This document shows positions 1-4,764 of a DNA stretch of 8,118 nucleotides, one piece after another. The position numbers and the translations under genes were made by a program. The notes under the pieces are model-generated. The model did not search any database. It saw only the letters and a list, made by a program, of their open reading frames with translations, and was not told where the DNA came from. Origin of the DNA: CAZNQW01 sp964575225 (GTDB lineage Bacteria; Chloroflexota; Anaerolineae; JAAYZQ01). Location: the NCBI GenBank assembly GCA_964575225.1, contig CAZNQW010000182.1:1-8118 (forward strand), in the 5' to 3' direction. Every line of letters begins with the position of its first letter. The stretch's first letter is position 1.

Positions 1-44
1 CACCCTATCCTACACTCTTTCCCTACACGACGCTCTTCCGATCT
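1..44 (+). other. Illumina sequencing adapter (not genomic)
   Basis: Bases 12-44 match, over all 33 positions, the Illumina TruSeq read-1 primer/adapter, beginning ACACTCTTTCCC and ending CTTCCGATCT. Bases 1-3 (CAC) fit the end of the P5 oligo, and bases 4-11 (CCTATCCT) fit an eight-base i5 index; from memory this is TruSeq HT index D503. The order P5 end, index, read-1 primer, insert is exactly that of a dual-indexed library molecule. Genomic sequence therefore starts at base 45. Any reading frame running through this segment acquires an artificial C-terminus. Confidence 0.97.
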
Positions 45-774
45 CCTCCTGCAGGCGCTGGAACCCACGGTAGAGCGACAGGAGAAGGGTGCCGTTGCCG
101 ACGGGCACGATGAGGACCTCGGGGGCTCGGTGGTGTAACTGCTCCCAGAGCTCATAAGCCATCGTCTCGACTCCGGCGAGAAAGTGGGGGTGGTACAGGT
201 GGCTGGCATAGTAGGCGCCGTGGGCAGCGGCGGCCCAAGCCGCCAGGGCCGAGTACTCGCGCCGCCCCTTGATCTGGATGACCTCGGCACCATGGGCCGC
301 CATCTGCGCGAGTTTGGGGGCGACCACCTGGGAGGGCACGCACACATCGCAGGCCAGGCCGGCGCGGGCGGCGTAGGCGGCCAAACTGGCGCCGGCGTTT
401 CCCGACGAATCCTCCACGGCGCGATCGATGGCCAGGCCCCGCAGGGCCGTGACCAGCACGGCCGACCCGCGGTCTTTGAAGGAGCCGGTGGGTTCCTGGC
501 TTTCGATCTTGAGCTGAACGGTCCTCCCCGCCCATTCGGTGGGAACGAGAGGGGTGCCGCCCTCGCCCAGGGTGACCGGCTCCCAGGCGGGGTCCAGGGG
601 CAGGAGCGCCCGATAACGCCACAACCCCTGTTGCGCTCGGTCGATTTGCTGGGCGTCAAAGGCAGGCCAGGGCGTCAGGTCAAAGATTCCGCCGCACGGG
701 CATTGCCATTCGCGCGTGTCCAGTGGATATTGGGTTCCGCAAAGAGTACATGCCAAAGTAAGCGATTCAGTCAT
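45..774 (-). CDS. Threonine-synthase-like PLP enzyme, C-terminus missing
   Basis: This is a fold-type II pyridoxal-phosphate enzyme resembling threonine synthase, which converts O-phospho-L-homoserine to threonine in the cytoplasm. An N-terminal zinc ribbon is visible as C9-x2-C12 and C25-x-C27 (CTLCG, CPCGG). The PLP-lysine motif is EPTGSFKDRG at 94-103, with K100 as the Schiff-base lysine. SSGNAGAS at 123-130 is the substrate/cofactor loop, and PVGNGTLLL near 224-232 fits the glycine-rich phosphate-binding loop. Only 243 genuine residues remain, against roughly 350-450 for the family, because the contig ends at base 45. An apparent further tail ending GRASCRERV is translated adapter. The ATG at 774 is chosen because it sits just before the zinc ribbon and 8 bases after a strong -10 box, with no Shine-Dalgarno possible. 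Related PLP enzymes such as cysteate synthase or diaminopropionate lyase cannot be fully excluded, so no symbol is given. Confidence 0.88.
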
Positions 775-782
775 CGGTGGGC

Positions 783-811
783 ATTATAGCACAGGAAATC
801 CCAGGCACCAA
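783..811 (-). promoter_or_regulatory. Sigma70-type promoter, extended -10, likely leaderless
   Basis: On the minus strand, TTGGTG (811-806) is followed by a 17-base spacer and TATAAT (788-783), with an upstream TGC giving an extended -10. The ATG of the PLP enzyme at 774 lies only 8 bases past the -10, so a start site 6-8 bases downstream would fall at or within about 3 bases of the ATG. Confidence 0.8.
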
Positions 812-846
812 GTTGGGCAAATGGTACAAGCGGGGGACGCCGGTGG

Positions 847-866
847 GGGCGACGCATACGTTGCCC
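847..866. repeat. Imperfect 20-base palindrome, copy 1
   Basis: GGGCGACGCATACGTTGCCC is an imperfect self-complementary element. It differs by two bases from the perfect palindrome at 6709-6728, and both copies continue with a similar sequence (GTAC here, CTAC there). It lies in the divergent gap between the PLP enzyme and the winged-helix regulator, which suggests a dispersed genomic palindrome rather than a gene-specific operator. Confidence 0.6.
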
Positions 867-916
867 GTACCATGGGCATGAGTGATGGGTCCGGTGCGGG
901 CCCCAATCGATAGGCT

Positions 917-942
917 CCCACTTTCGCGGGCATGACGGAGGT
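917..942 (-). repeat. REP-like hairpin element, inverted copy
   Basis: Read on the minus strand, ACCTCCGTCATGCCCGCG (942-925) runs into a hairpin CCCGC-GAAA-GTGGG (930-917) with one G-T wobble and a GNRA-type tetraloop. The same 18 bases occur in direct orientation at 3950-3967, where they also lead into a GNRA-loop hairpin. This fits the widespread REP/dRS-like class of intergenic palindromes beginning CGTCATGCCCGCG. Confidence 0.65.
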
Positions 943-992
943 AAGCGGATTCTACTTTGCATCAAGAATTCCCGATCCCCGAGGTTCGGCAG

Positions 993-1020
993 TTGACAAA
1001 TCCCAAAAATTGGATAAAAT
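993..1020 (+). promoter_or_regulatory. Sigma70-type promoter for the winged-helix regulator
   Basis: A perfect TTGACA at 993-998 is followed by a 16-base spacer and TAAAAT at 1015-1020. Transcription would start near 1027, leaving a leader of roughly 45 bases before the regulator at 1073. The A/T-rich sequence around it stands out from the GC-rich background. Confidence 0.75.
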
Positions 1021-1072
1021 GGGGGTGGTAAATTTTGGTTTTTTTGGAAGACCAAAGGGAGTTCCGACCGTG

Positions 1073-1774
1073 ATGCCCAAACTGACACCTCGCCAGCGCG
1101 CCTTTCTCACCAAGCTCCAAGAGCTGTACCAGGAGTATAAAAGACCGGTCCACTATTCCGACATCGCCGAGCGGTTGGGCGTCAATCGCTTTTCTGCCTA
1201 CGATATGCTCAAGGTGCTGGAAAAAAAGGGCGTAGTCAGGTCGAGCTATGCGCTGGCAGATGGCCATTCGGGGCCCGGTCGTTCCATGGTGGTCTTTGTG
1301 CCCACCGAGCCAGGCACTCTGGCCCTGGACTCGGAAGACTATGAAGAAGATTGGTCTTCCGTGCGAGCCCGAGTGCTGGCCAAGTTGCGGTCGGCCCGAG
1401 AATCCGATCACCGCGAAGCTCTGGAGGAGCTTTTGGCCCGGCTGCCCGACGCCAAGGCTCCGCTGGTGTTCTGCACCGAGATGGTGGGTGTTTTGCTGCT
1501 GAATATGCGCCGGGCGCGGACTCGGGCCGCGGGGCTCAACCCCTTTCGCGCCCTCGCCTCGCTGCGCGGTGGCGGCGGCGATGGCGCCCTGGAGAGTTTG
1601 GCCGGGCTGAGCGTCGGTGTGACGCTCTCGACAGAGGATGATGCTGGATCTTCACTCACTCAGCGCTTGTTAGACCACGCGAGGCGCTACCAATCCCATC
1701 TTTCCGATCTCAGCTCAGAGGCAAGGTCGGCCCTCGTCCAGTTTCTTGAAGAGGCGCTTGAGGCTCTGGACTAG
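1073..1774 (+). CDS. Winged-helix regulator with LexA-like DNA-binding domain, no peptidase
   Basis: This is a predicted cytoplasmic transcription regulator of 233 residues. Residues 5-54 (LTPRQRAFLTKL... through VHYSDIAERLGV and FSAYDMLKVLEKKGVV) match the pattern of the LexA N-terminal winged helix: an LTPRQ opening, a helix-turn-helix, then an exit helix ending in KKGVV. A wing-like strand, GPGRSMVVFVPT, follows at 68-79. The remaining 150 residues look mostly helical and contain neither the LexA cleavage site nor a recognisable Ser/Lys peptidase, so this is not a LexA repressor; a glycine run (166-169) marks a probable linker. The ATG at 1073 is chosen; an in-frame GTG at 1070 has better spacing (8 bases) from the AAGGGAG at 1055-1061 and is a real alternative. 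An upstream ATG at 1020 overlaps the -10 box and is rejected. The ligand and targets are not recognisable. Similar LexA-half proteins are, from memory, found in Firmicutes and Chloroflexota. Confidence 0.85.
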   Translation: MPKLTPRQRAFLTKLQELYQEYKRPVHYSDIAERLGVNRFSAYDMLKVLEKKGVVRSSYALADGHSGPGRSMVVFVPTEPGTLALDSEDYEEDWSSVRARVLAKLRSARESDHREALEELLARLPDAKAPLVFCTEMVGVLLLNMRRARTRAAGLNPFRALASLRGGGGDGALESLAGLSVGVTLSTEDDAGSSLTQRLLDHARRYQSHLSDLSSEARSALVQFLEEALEALD

Positions 1775-1898
1775 AGCGCCCGGTTTGTAGCAATCATCGT
1801 CACAGGCACAACCGCCGCCGTAGGACCAGGATAATGGATATGGCTCGCCTTGTGACATGCTCTTAAGTGGACACTGATACTATGTAGGGGGGATAGAT

Positions 1899-2738
1899 AT
1901 GATCAAGATTGTGACCGACTCCACCGCCTATTTGCCCGAGTCGACCATCCGCCGGCACGACATCCGCGTCGTGCCCTTGTATGTACACTTTGGCCAGGAA
2001 GCGTTCCGGGAGGGGGTCGAGCTTTCCAACGAAGAGTTTTACGCCAAGCTGAAAGAAGCGCCCGAGCTTCCTACCACCTCTCAGCCGTCCCCGGGCGACT
2101 TTTACACGGTGTTCAAGGAACTCGCCGATGCCGGGCACGAGATCCTGACGCTGACCATTTCCAGCAAGCTGAGCGGTACGTGGGATTCGGCCATGGCCGC
2201 GCGGGCCATGCTGCCCGATGCCCACATCGAGGTGATCGATTCCTTGTCCACGTCGGCCGGGCTCCAGCTCATGGTCGAGACCGCCGTCCAGGCCGTGGAG
2301 GACGGAGCTTCGCTCCAGGAGGCCGCCGCCCTGATCGAATCGATCAAGGCCAGGGTGCACGTGCTGTTCGTCGTCGATACCCTGGAGTATTTGGCCAAGG
2401 GCGGGCGCATTGGCAACGCCAAGGCCTTGCTCGGCACTCTGTTCAAAGTCAAGCCCATTCTCTTTTTGCACGAGGGCGCCATCGAGCCACTGGAGCAGGT
2501 GCGCTCCAAGCGCAAGGCTCACGGCCACATCGTCGAGCTGGTTGCCCAATATATGGATGGAAACGCCCCTGAGGCACGGTTGGTGGTGACCGGCGCTTTG
2601 GTCCCCGACGAGGTCGAATGGGTCAAGACCGCGCTCATGGAAAAACTGGGTTGCAGCGAGCCTACCTGTGCCAGCGTGGGCCCCGTCATTGGGACGCATA
2701 CCGGTCCCGGTGTGGTGGGGGTGGGCGCCTATTGTTAA
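1899..2738 (+). CDS. DegV family fatty-acid-binding protein (FakB-like)
   Basis: DegV proteins bind a fatty acid and, where studied, present it to the kinase FakA for phosphorylation so that exogenous fatty acids enter phospholipid synthesis in the cytoplasm. At 279 residues it has the full family length. Visible landmarks are the IVTDSTAYLP opening (4-13), TTSQPSPGDFY (59-69) with the carboxylate-binding Thr-Ser pair at 60-61, LTISSKLSGTWDSA (85-98), VDTLEYLAKGGRIGNAKALLGTLFKVKPIL (159-188, the most diagnostic block), and GTHTGPGVVGVGAYC at the C-terminus with His266. The ATG at 1899 is preceded by a strong AGGGGGGA (1886-1893) at 5-base spacing. No FakA-like (DAK domain) gene is in the window. 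It follows the winged-helix regulator on the same strand after a 124-base gap; cotranscription is possible but unproven. The family call is secure; the lipid specificity is unknown. Confidence 0.95.
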   Translation: MIKIVTDSTAYLPESTIRRHDIRVVPLYVHFGQEAFREGVELSNEEFYAKLKEAPELPTTSQPSPGDFYTVFKELADAGHEILTLTISSKLSGTWDSAMAARAMLPDAHIEVIDSLSTSAGLQLMVETAVQAVEDGASLQEAAALIESIKARVHVLFVVDTLEYLAKGGRIGNAKALLGTLFKVKPILFLHEGAIEPLEQVRSKRKAHGHIVELVAQYMDGNAPEARLVVTGALVPDEVEWVKTALMEKLGCSEPTCASVGPVIGTHTGPGVVGVGAYC

Positions 2739-2763
2739 GCGGCGCTCCCATCGTCATGCCCGC

Positions 2764-2779
2764 CGCGAGTACCCTCGCG
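2764..2779. repeat. Perfect hairpin CGCGAG-TACC-CTCGCG
   Basis: A six-base stem (2764-2769 with 2774-2779) closes a TACC loop 25 bases after the DegV stop. The stem sequence is identical to the hairpin at 4004-4019, where the loop is CAAA, and in both places a CGTCATGCCCGC motif lies upstream. There is no U-run after it, so a simple intrinsic terminator is not supported. Confidence 0.6.
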
Positions 2780-2786
2780 CATAAGC

Positions 2787-2804
2787 GCCTGTGTACCCAC
2801 AGGC
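2787..2804. repeat. Perfect hairpin GCCTGTG-TACC-CACAGGC
   Basis: A seven-base perfect stem closes a TACC loop, the same loop as the hairpin eight bases upstream but with an unrelated stem. With its neighbour it forms a tandem structure in the 3' region of the DegV transcript. It could stabilise the mRNA end or be part of a REP-type cluster. Confidence 0.55.
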
Positions 2805-2889
2805 AGCATCCATCCTTTGTCGAAAATGCATGTTCCACCCGTAGGGTCCGGGCTCTTGAAAGGCCTGCCTTCTTGCAGCGCAGTGCCTT

Positions 2890-2915
2890 TGTGGGGGTGC
2901 TCGCGCACCCCCACA
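2890..2915. repeat. Strong GC-rich hairpin, 11-base stem
   Basis: Bases 2890-2900 (TGTGGGGGTGC) pair perfectly with 2905-2915 around a TCGC loop. Neither side is followed by a real U-run, so it is a strong pause or RNA-stabilising structure at most. It sits in the middle of the convergent gap and could block transcripts from either side. Confidence 0.6.
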
Positions 2916-3125
2916 CCCCGCGCCGGGGACCTGCGGCCCCCGGGCCCCCGCATATGAGGCGTTGCCCGGTCGAGATCCGGTTGCGTCGGAGGCGGCGTGA
3001 CCCGGTCGGTCTCGGTAGGCCTGACCCTATTTGCCTGTTCTGAATTCGTTAAATTCGTGGCTGACCCAACGGGCATGCCACGCCCTCGCCCTCGGGGCAG
3101 TCCCACGGGCAAAAAAGGGGTTCTC

Positions 3126-3806
3126 TCAGCTCTCGGCGATGCGCTTTAATCCCTCCCGATCGAGAATCTGGACGTATTTGCGGCCGATTTCGATCAGGCC
3201 CTGGGCCTTGAACAGGTTCAGTGTCTGGGTGGTCGTCTCGCGATAGGTGCCGATCTGTTCCCCCAGATCCTGGTGGGTCATGCCGGCGATCTCATCTCCG
3301 CCCTGCTCATCCGCCAGGTGCAGCAGGAGCGATGCCAGCCGCGCCGGGATCCCCTTGAAGGCGATCTCTTCCAGGCGCGATTCGGCCTCTTTGAGCCTGC
3401 GCCCCAAGATCTCAAAGATGCGCAGGGCCACCTGGGGCTTGGTGACCAGAAGCCGCTCCACATCGTCGCGGTTCATCACCCAAAGCTCGCATTCCTCAAT
3501 CGCTTCGGCAAAGTTGTTGTGCATCCCCTGGCCAATGAGGGCCATCTCACCGAAAATGGTCCCGGGACCGAGGGTGGCAATGACCAGCTTTTTGCCATCG
3601 GGCGATATGCGATAGAGCTGCACCCGGCCTTGCTTGAGCAGGAATAGGATCTCGCCGGTTTCCTCGGGCATGTACAGGATTTTGCCGCGCCGGCAGGACG
3701 TAAGGGTGAGGGTCCGGTCGATCTCTTGGATTTCGGCCTCGTCCAGGTCTTGGAACACCTGGACCATCTGTAGGTAGCCGATCGGGTCCGAACGATTCTC
3801 TGGCAC
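3126..3806 (-). CDS. Crp/Fnr family transcription regulator
   Basis: This is a 226-residue cytoplasmic regulator with the standard two-domain plan: a cyclic-nucleotide-binding-like beta-barrel at about 17-125, a dimer helix at about 126-160, and a C-terminal winged helix at about 175-222. The HTH signature MTHQDLGEQIGTYRETTTQTLNLFKAQGLIEI is clear, with the Arg-Glu pair at 189-190 in the recognition helix; the next contact arginine of CRP is Gln here. The phosphate-binding cassette reads FGEMALIGQGMHNNFAEA (85-102): the GE-AL frame is kept, but the Arg-Ser/Thr that CRP uses to hold cAMP is replaced by HNN, so cAMP binding is doubtful. There is no four-cysteine FNR cluster. The GTG at 3806 is chosen because AGGAGG lies 4 bases upstream; an in-frame GTG at 3827 lacks a usable ribosome site. 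It is a single gene with its own promoter, convergent with the DegV gene. Confidence 0.93.
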   Translation of the reverse strand: MPENRSDPIGYLQMVQVFQDLDEAEIQEIDRTLTLTSCRRGKILYMPEETGEILFLLKQGRVQLYRISPDGKKLVIATLGPGTIFGEMALIGQGMHNNFAEAIEECELWVMNRDDVERLLVTKPQVALRIFEILGRRLKEAESRLEEIAFKGIPARLASLLLHLADEQGGDEIAGMTHQDLGEQIGTYRETTTQTLNLFKAQGLIEIGRKYVQILDREGLKRIAES

Positions 3807-3853
3807 TCTTCCTCCTTGTGAGCCCACGCTCCATGGGATGCTGCTTGGCCTCG

Positions 3854-3882
3854 ATTATACTGCAATTTGGCATTCACGACAA
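3854..3882 (-). promoter_or_regulatory. Sigma70-type promoter for the crp-like gene
   Basis: On the minus strand TTGTCG (3882-3877), a 17-base spacer and TATAAT (3859-3854) precede the regulator. A start near 3847 gives a leader of about 40 bases containing the AGGAGG at 3816-3811. Confidence 0.8.
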
Positions 3883-3949
3883 ACGCGCCAGCCGGGAACA
3901 AAGGCTAGCGCCAAAGAGACCCCCAAGACCCATACCAATCCACCTGCCC

Positions 3950-3978
3950 ACCTCCGTCATGCCCGCGCAAGCGGGCAT
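3950..3978 (+). repeat. REP-like hairpin element, direct copy
   Basis: ACCTCCGTCATGCCCGCG (3950-3967) is identical to the inverted copy at 942-925. It leads into a perfect eight-base stem ATGCCCGC / GCGGGCAT (3959-3966, 3971-3978) with a GCAA tetraloop of the GNRA class. It lies between the divergent crp-like promoter and the toxin-antitoxin promoter and is most likely a dispersed intergenic palindrome. Confidence 0.7.
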
Positions 3979-3989
3979 CCATAATGATG

Positions 3990-4028
3990 AACCCTTGTTA
4001 ATGCGCGAGCAAACTCGCGATGAGGGTT
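3990..4028. repeat. Nested stem-loop next to the REP-like element
   Basis: An inner perfect hairpin CGCGAG-CAAA-CTCGCG (4004-4019) is flanked by AACCCT (3990-3995) and AGGGTT (4023-4028), which can pair as an outer stem. The inner stem is the same as at 2764-2779. It lies 11 bases downstream of the REP-like hairpin, and the two may form one composite element. Confidence 0.55.
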
Positions 4029-4086
4029 ACAGTGCTATTTGTGGCCCTACACGAATTCCCACCGACTTTTATTCACAACCACGCCT

Positions 4087-4115
4087 TTGCTTCCCTGCCA
4101 CTTCTCGGGTATAAT
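4087..4115 (+). promoter_or_regulatory. Sigma70-type promoter of the PIN/antitoxin locus
   Basis: TTGCTT (4087-4092), a 17-base spacer and a perfect TATAAT (4110-4115) lie upstream of the PIN remnant, predicting a start near 4122. A dyad at 4122-4137 lies exactly on this start. Confidence 0.78.
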
Positions 4116-4121
4116 GTCATT

Positions 4122-4137
4122 GTGAACCGTGGGTCAC
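4122..4137. promoter_or_regulatory. Candidate operator of the PIN/antitoxin locus
   Basis: GTGAACC-GT-GGGTCAC is an inverted repeat of two 7-base arms with one mismatch and a 2-base centre. It covers the predicted transcription start, a position typical of an autoregulatory repressor site in toxin-antitoxin operons. The half-sites GTGA/TCAC resemble CRP half-sites, but the spacing is 8 instead of 6 bases, so control by the neighbouring Crp-like protein is less likely. It could also act as a leader hairpin. Confidence 0.45.
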
Positions 4138-4162
4138 CAGCCAAGCAATCAGGAGAGGAAAG

Positions 4163-4318
4163 GTGCCAACGCTTTACCTCGACATGAACATCTACAAGCG
4201 GCCTTTTGATGACCAGCGCCAGATGCGCATCCGGTTGGAGGCTGTCGCTATCACGATGATCTTTGCCTTGATCGACGATGGCCCATCCCGTGGATTTCGT
4301 GCAGGAGGTGTGAGATGA
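4163..4318 (+). pseudogene. PIN-domain toxin remnant with internal deletion
   Basis: A GTG start with AGGAG (4151-4155) 7 bases upstream opens a 51-codon frame beginning VPTLYLDMNIYKRPFDDQ. This is the conserved N-terminus of one PIN-domain toxin family, with the first catalytic aspartate at position 7 and a Glu at 26. PIN RNases need about 130-150 residues and three or four acidic residues, so this product cannot form the domain. After LIDDG the frame degenerates, while the +2 frame of the next bases reads PVDFVQEV and stops with TGA at 4311-4313, one base before the ATG of the partner gene. That is the spacing expected of an intact operon. The simplest reading is an out-of-frame internal deletion near 4280 that removed the middle of the toxin; in the present frame the stop overlaps the partner start as ATGA. 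That PVDFVQEV is the original C-terminus is an inference. Confidence 0.7.
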
Positions 4319-4542
4319 CAGTGGCTGAGCAACAGTTCGCTCGTTCCGAAATGGCCTTGAGGCAGACTGGTTACATGGCTTTGATACAGTCCCTTGGGTA
4401 CGCGGACGCGATTCGATTTCTTTTGCAGCTGAGCCCAGGCGAGGGAGACTATGTGCAGTGGCAGGATCGTCTCTTTGGTGACACGAGTGTAGACGAGCTT
4501 TACGAGAAGGCCCAGAAGCACTGGAGGCACTCTCGGGAATAG
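4315..4542 (+). CDS. Antitoxin-like small protein, partner of PIN toxin
   Basis: This small protein of 75 residues has the look of the antitoxin-like genes paired with LYLDMNIY-type PIN toxins, from memory of the family pattern: a short N-terminus, a GYMALIQSLGYADAIRFLLQL helical core (19-39), a GDYVQWQDRLF motif (44-54) and an acidic DTSVDELYEKA helix (56-66). It carries no recognisable DNA-binding domain. The ATG at 4315 has an ideal AGGAGG (4303-4308) at 6-base spacing. It overlaps the stop of the disrupted PIN frame (ATGA), so translation may be coupled, and it shares the promoter at 4087-4115. A rho-independent terminator follows. With the toxin destroyed, its present role is unclear; it may be an orphan antitoxin under decay. 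Confidence 0.7.
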   Translation: MTVAEQQFARSEMALRQTGYMALIQSLGYADAIRFLLQLSPGEGDYVQWQDRLFGDTSVDELYEKAQKHWRHSRE

Positions 4543-4578
4543 GTTACGCAAACCGACCATCAGCGCCCAGCGCAACAC

Positions 4579-4618
4579 CGTGGGGTAGGAATAGAATTCC
4601 TGCCCCACGTTTCGTTGT
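4579..4618 (+). terminator. Rho-independent terminator after the antitoxin gene
   Basis: A 13-base stem, CGTGGGGTAGGAA (4579-4591) with TTCCTGCCCCACG (4597-4609) including one T-G wobble, closes a TAGAA loop and is followed by TTTCGTTGT. It ends the PIN/antitoxin unit and separates it from lgt, which has its own promoter. Confidence 0.75.
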
Positions 4619-4707
4619 CTCCACGCTGCCAGTCCAGGCGTCGACCGATGGTCAAAGGCCTCTGGCCCGATCCAGGATGCATGATGGCCGCACTGCCTGT
4701 CTCTCGT

Positions 4708-4736
4708 TTGGCGCGGCTGCCTATGTATGCTATAAT
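4708..4736 (+). promoter_or_regulatory. Sigma70-type promoter of lgt, extended -10
   Basis: TTGGCG (4708-4713), a 17-base spacer and TATAAT (4731-4736) preceded by TGC give an extended -10 promoter very like that of the PLP enzyme. A start near 4743 leaves a leader of about 22 bases holding the ribosome site GGGGGTGA (4751-4758). Confidence 0.8.
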
Positions 4737-4764
4737 CCGGGCAGCCTTTTGGGGGTGACCGTCT

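Larger units (their letters stand above)
2739..3125. other. Non-coding, hairpin-rich gap between convergent degV-like and crp-like genes
   Basis: I see no credible gene in these 387 bases. The left half carries three perfect hairpins (2764-2779, 2787-2804, 2890-2915), and a CGTCATGCCCGC motif lies at 2754-2765 just before the first of them. The middle, 2914-2960, is a run of C/G-rich blocks including CACCCCGCGCC, which recurs on the minus strand near 6760. The right half (2960-3125) has no clear structure apart from an A6 run at 3111-3117, which would be a U-run for minus-strand transcripts leaving the crp-like gene; I find no good stem before it. Confidence 0.6.

Noticed and set aside
932..1072. 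Upstream extension of the winged-helix regulator to an ATG at 932
   Set aside because: It would put the TTGACA/TAAAAT promoter and a REP-like element inside the gene, and the extra residues have no similarity to the domain start.
1852..1883. Possible degV promoter: GTGACA (1852-1857) with TGATACTAT (1875-1883)
   Set aside because: The spacer would be 20 bases, and a start near 1890 would cut into the AGGGGGGA ribosome site, so it is not a convincing promoter.
1863..2699. Minus-strand open frame of 278 codons
   Set aside because: It lies opposite the DegV gene, whose family motifs are unmistakable; the antisense product has no recognisable features.
3100..3125. Intrinsic terminator for the crp-like gene at the A6 run (T6 on the minus strand)
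   Set aside because: No stable stem immediately precedes the U-run in the minus-strand transcript.
3943..4030. CRISPR array
   Set aside because: There are only two dissimilar hairpins, with no repeated units separated by unique spacers.
4122..4137. CRP binding site
   Set aside because: The half-sites GTGA and TCAC are 8 bases apart, not the 6 of CRP sites, so it is listed only as a general dyad/operator candidate.
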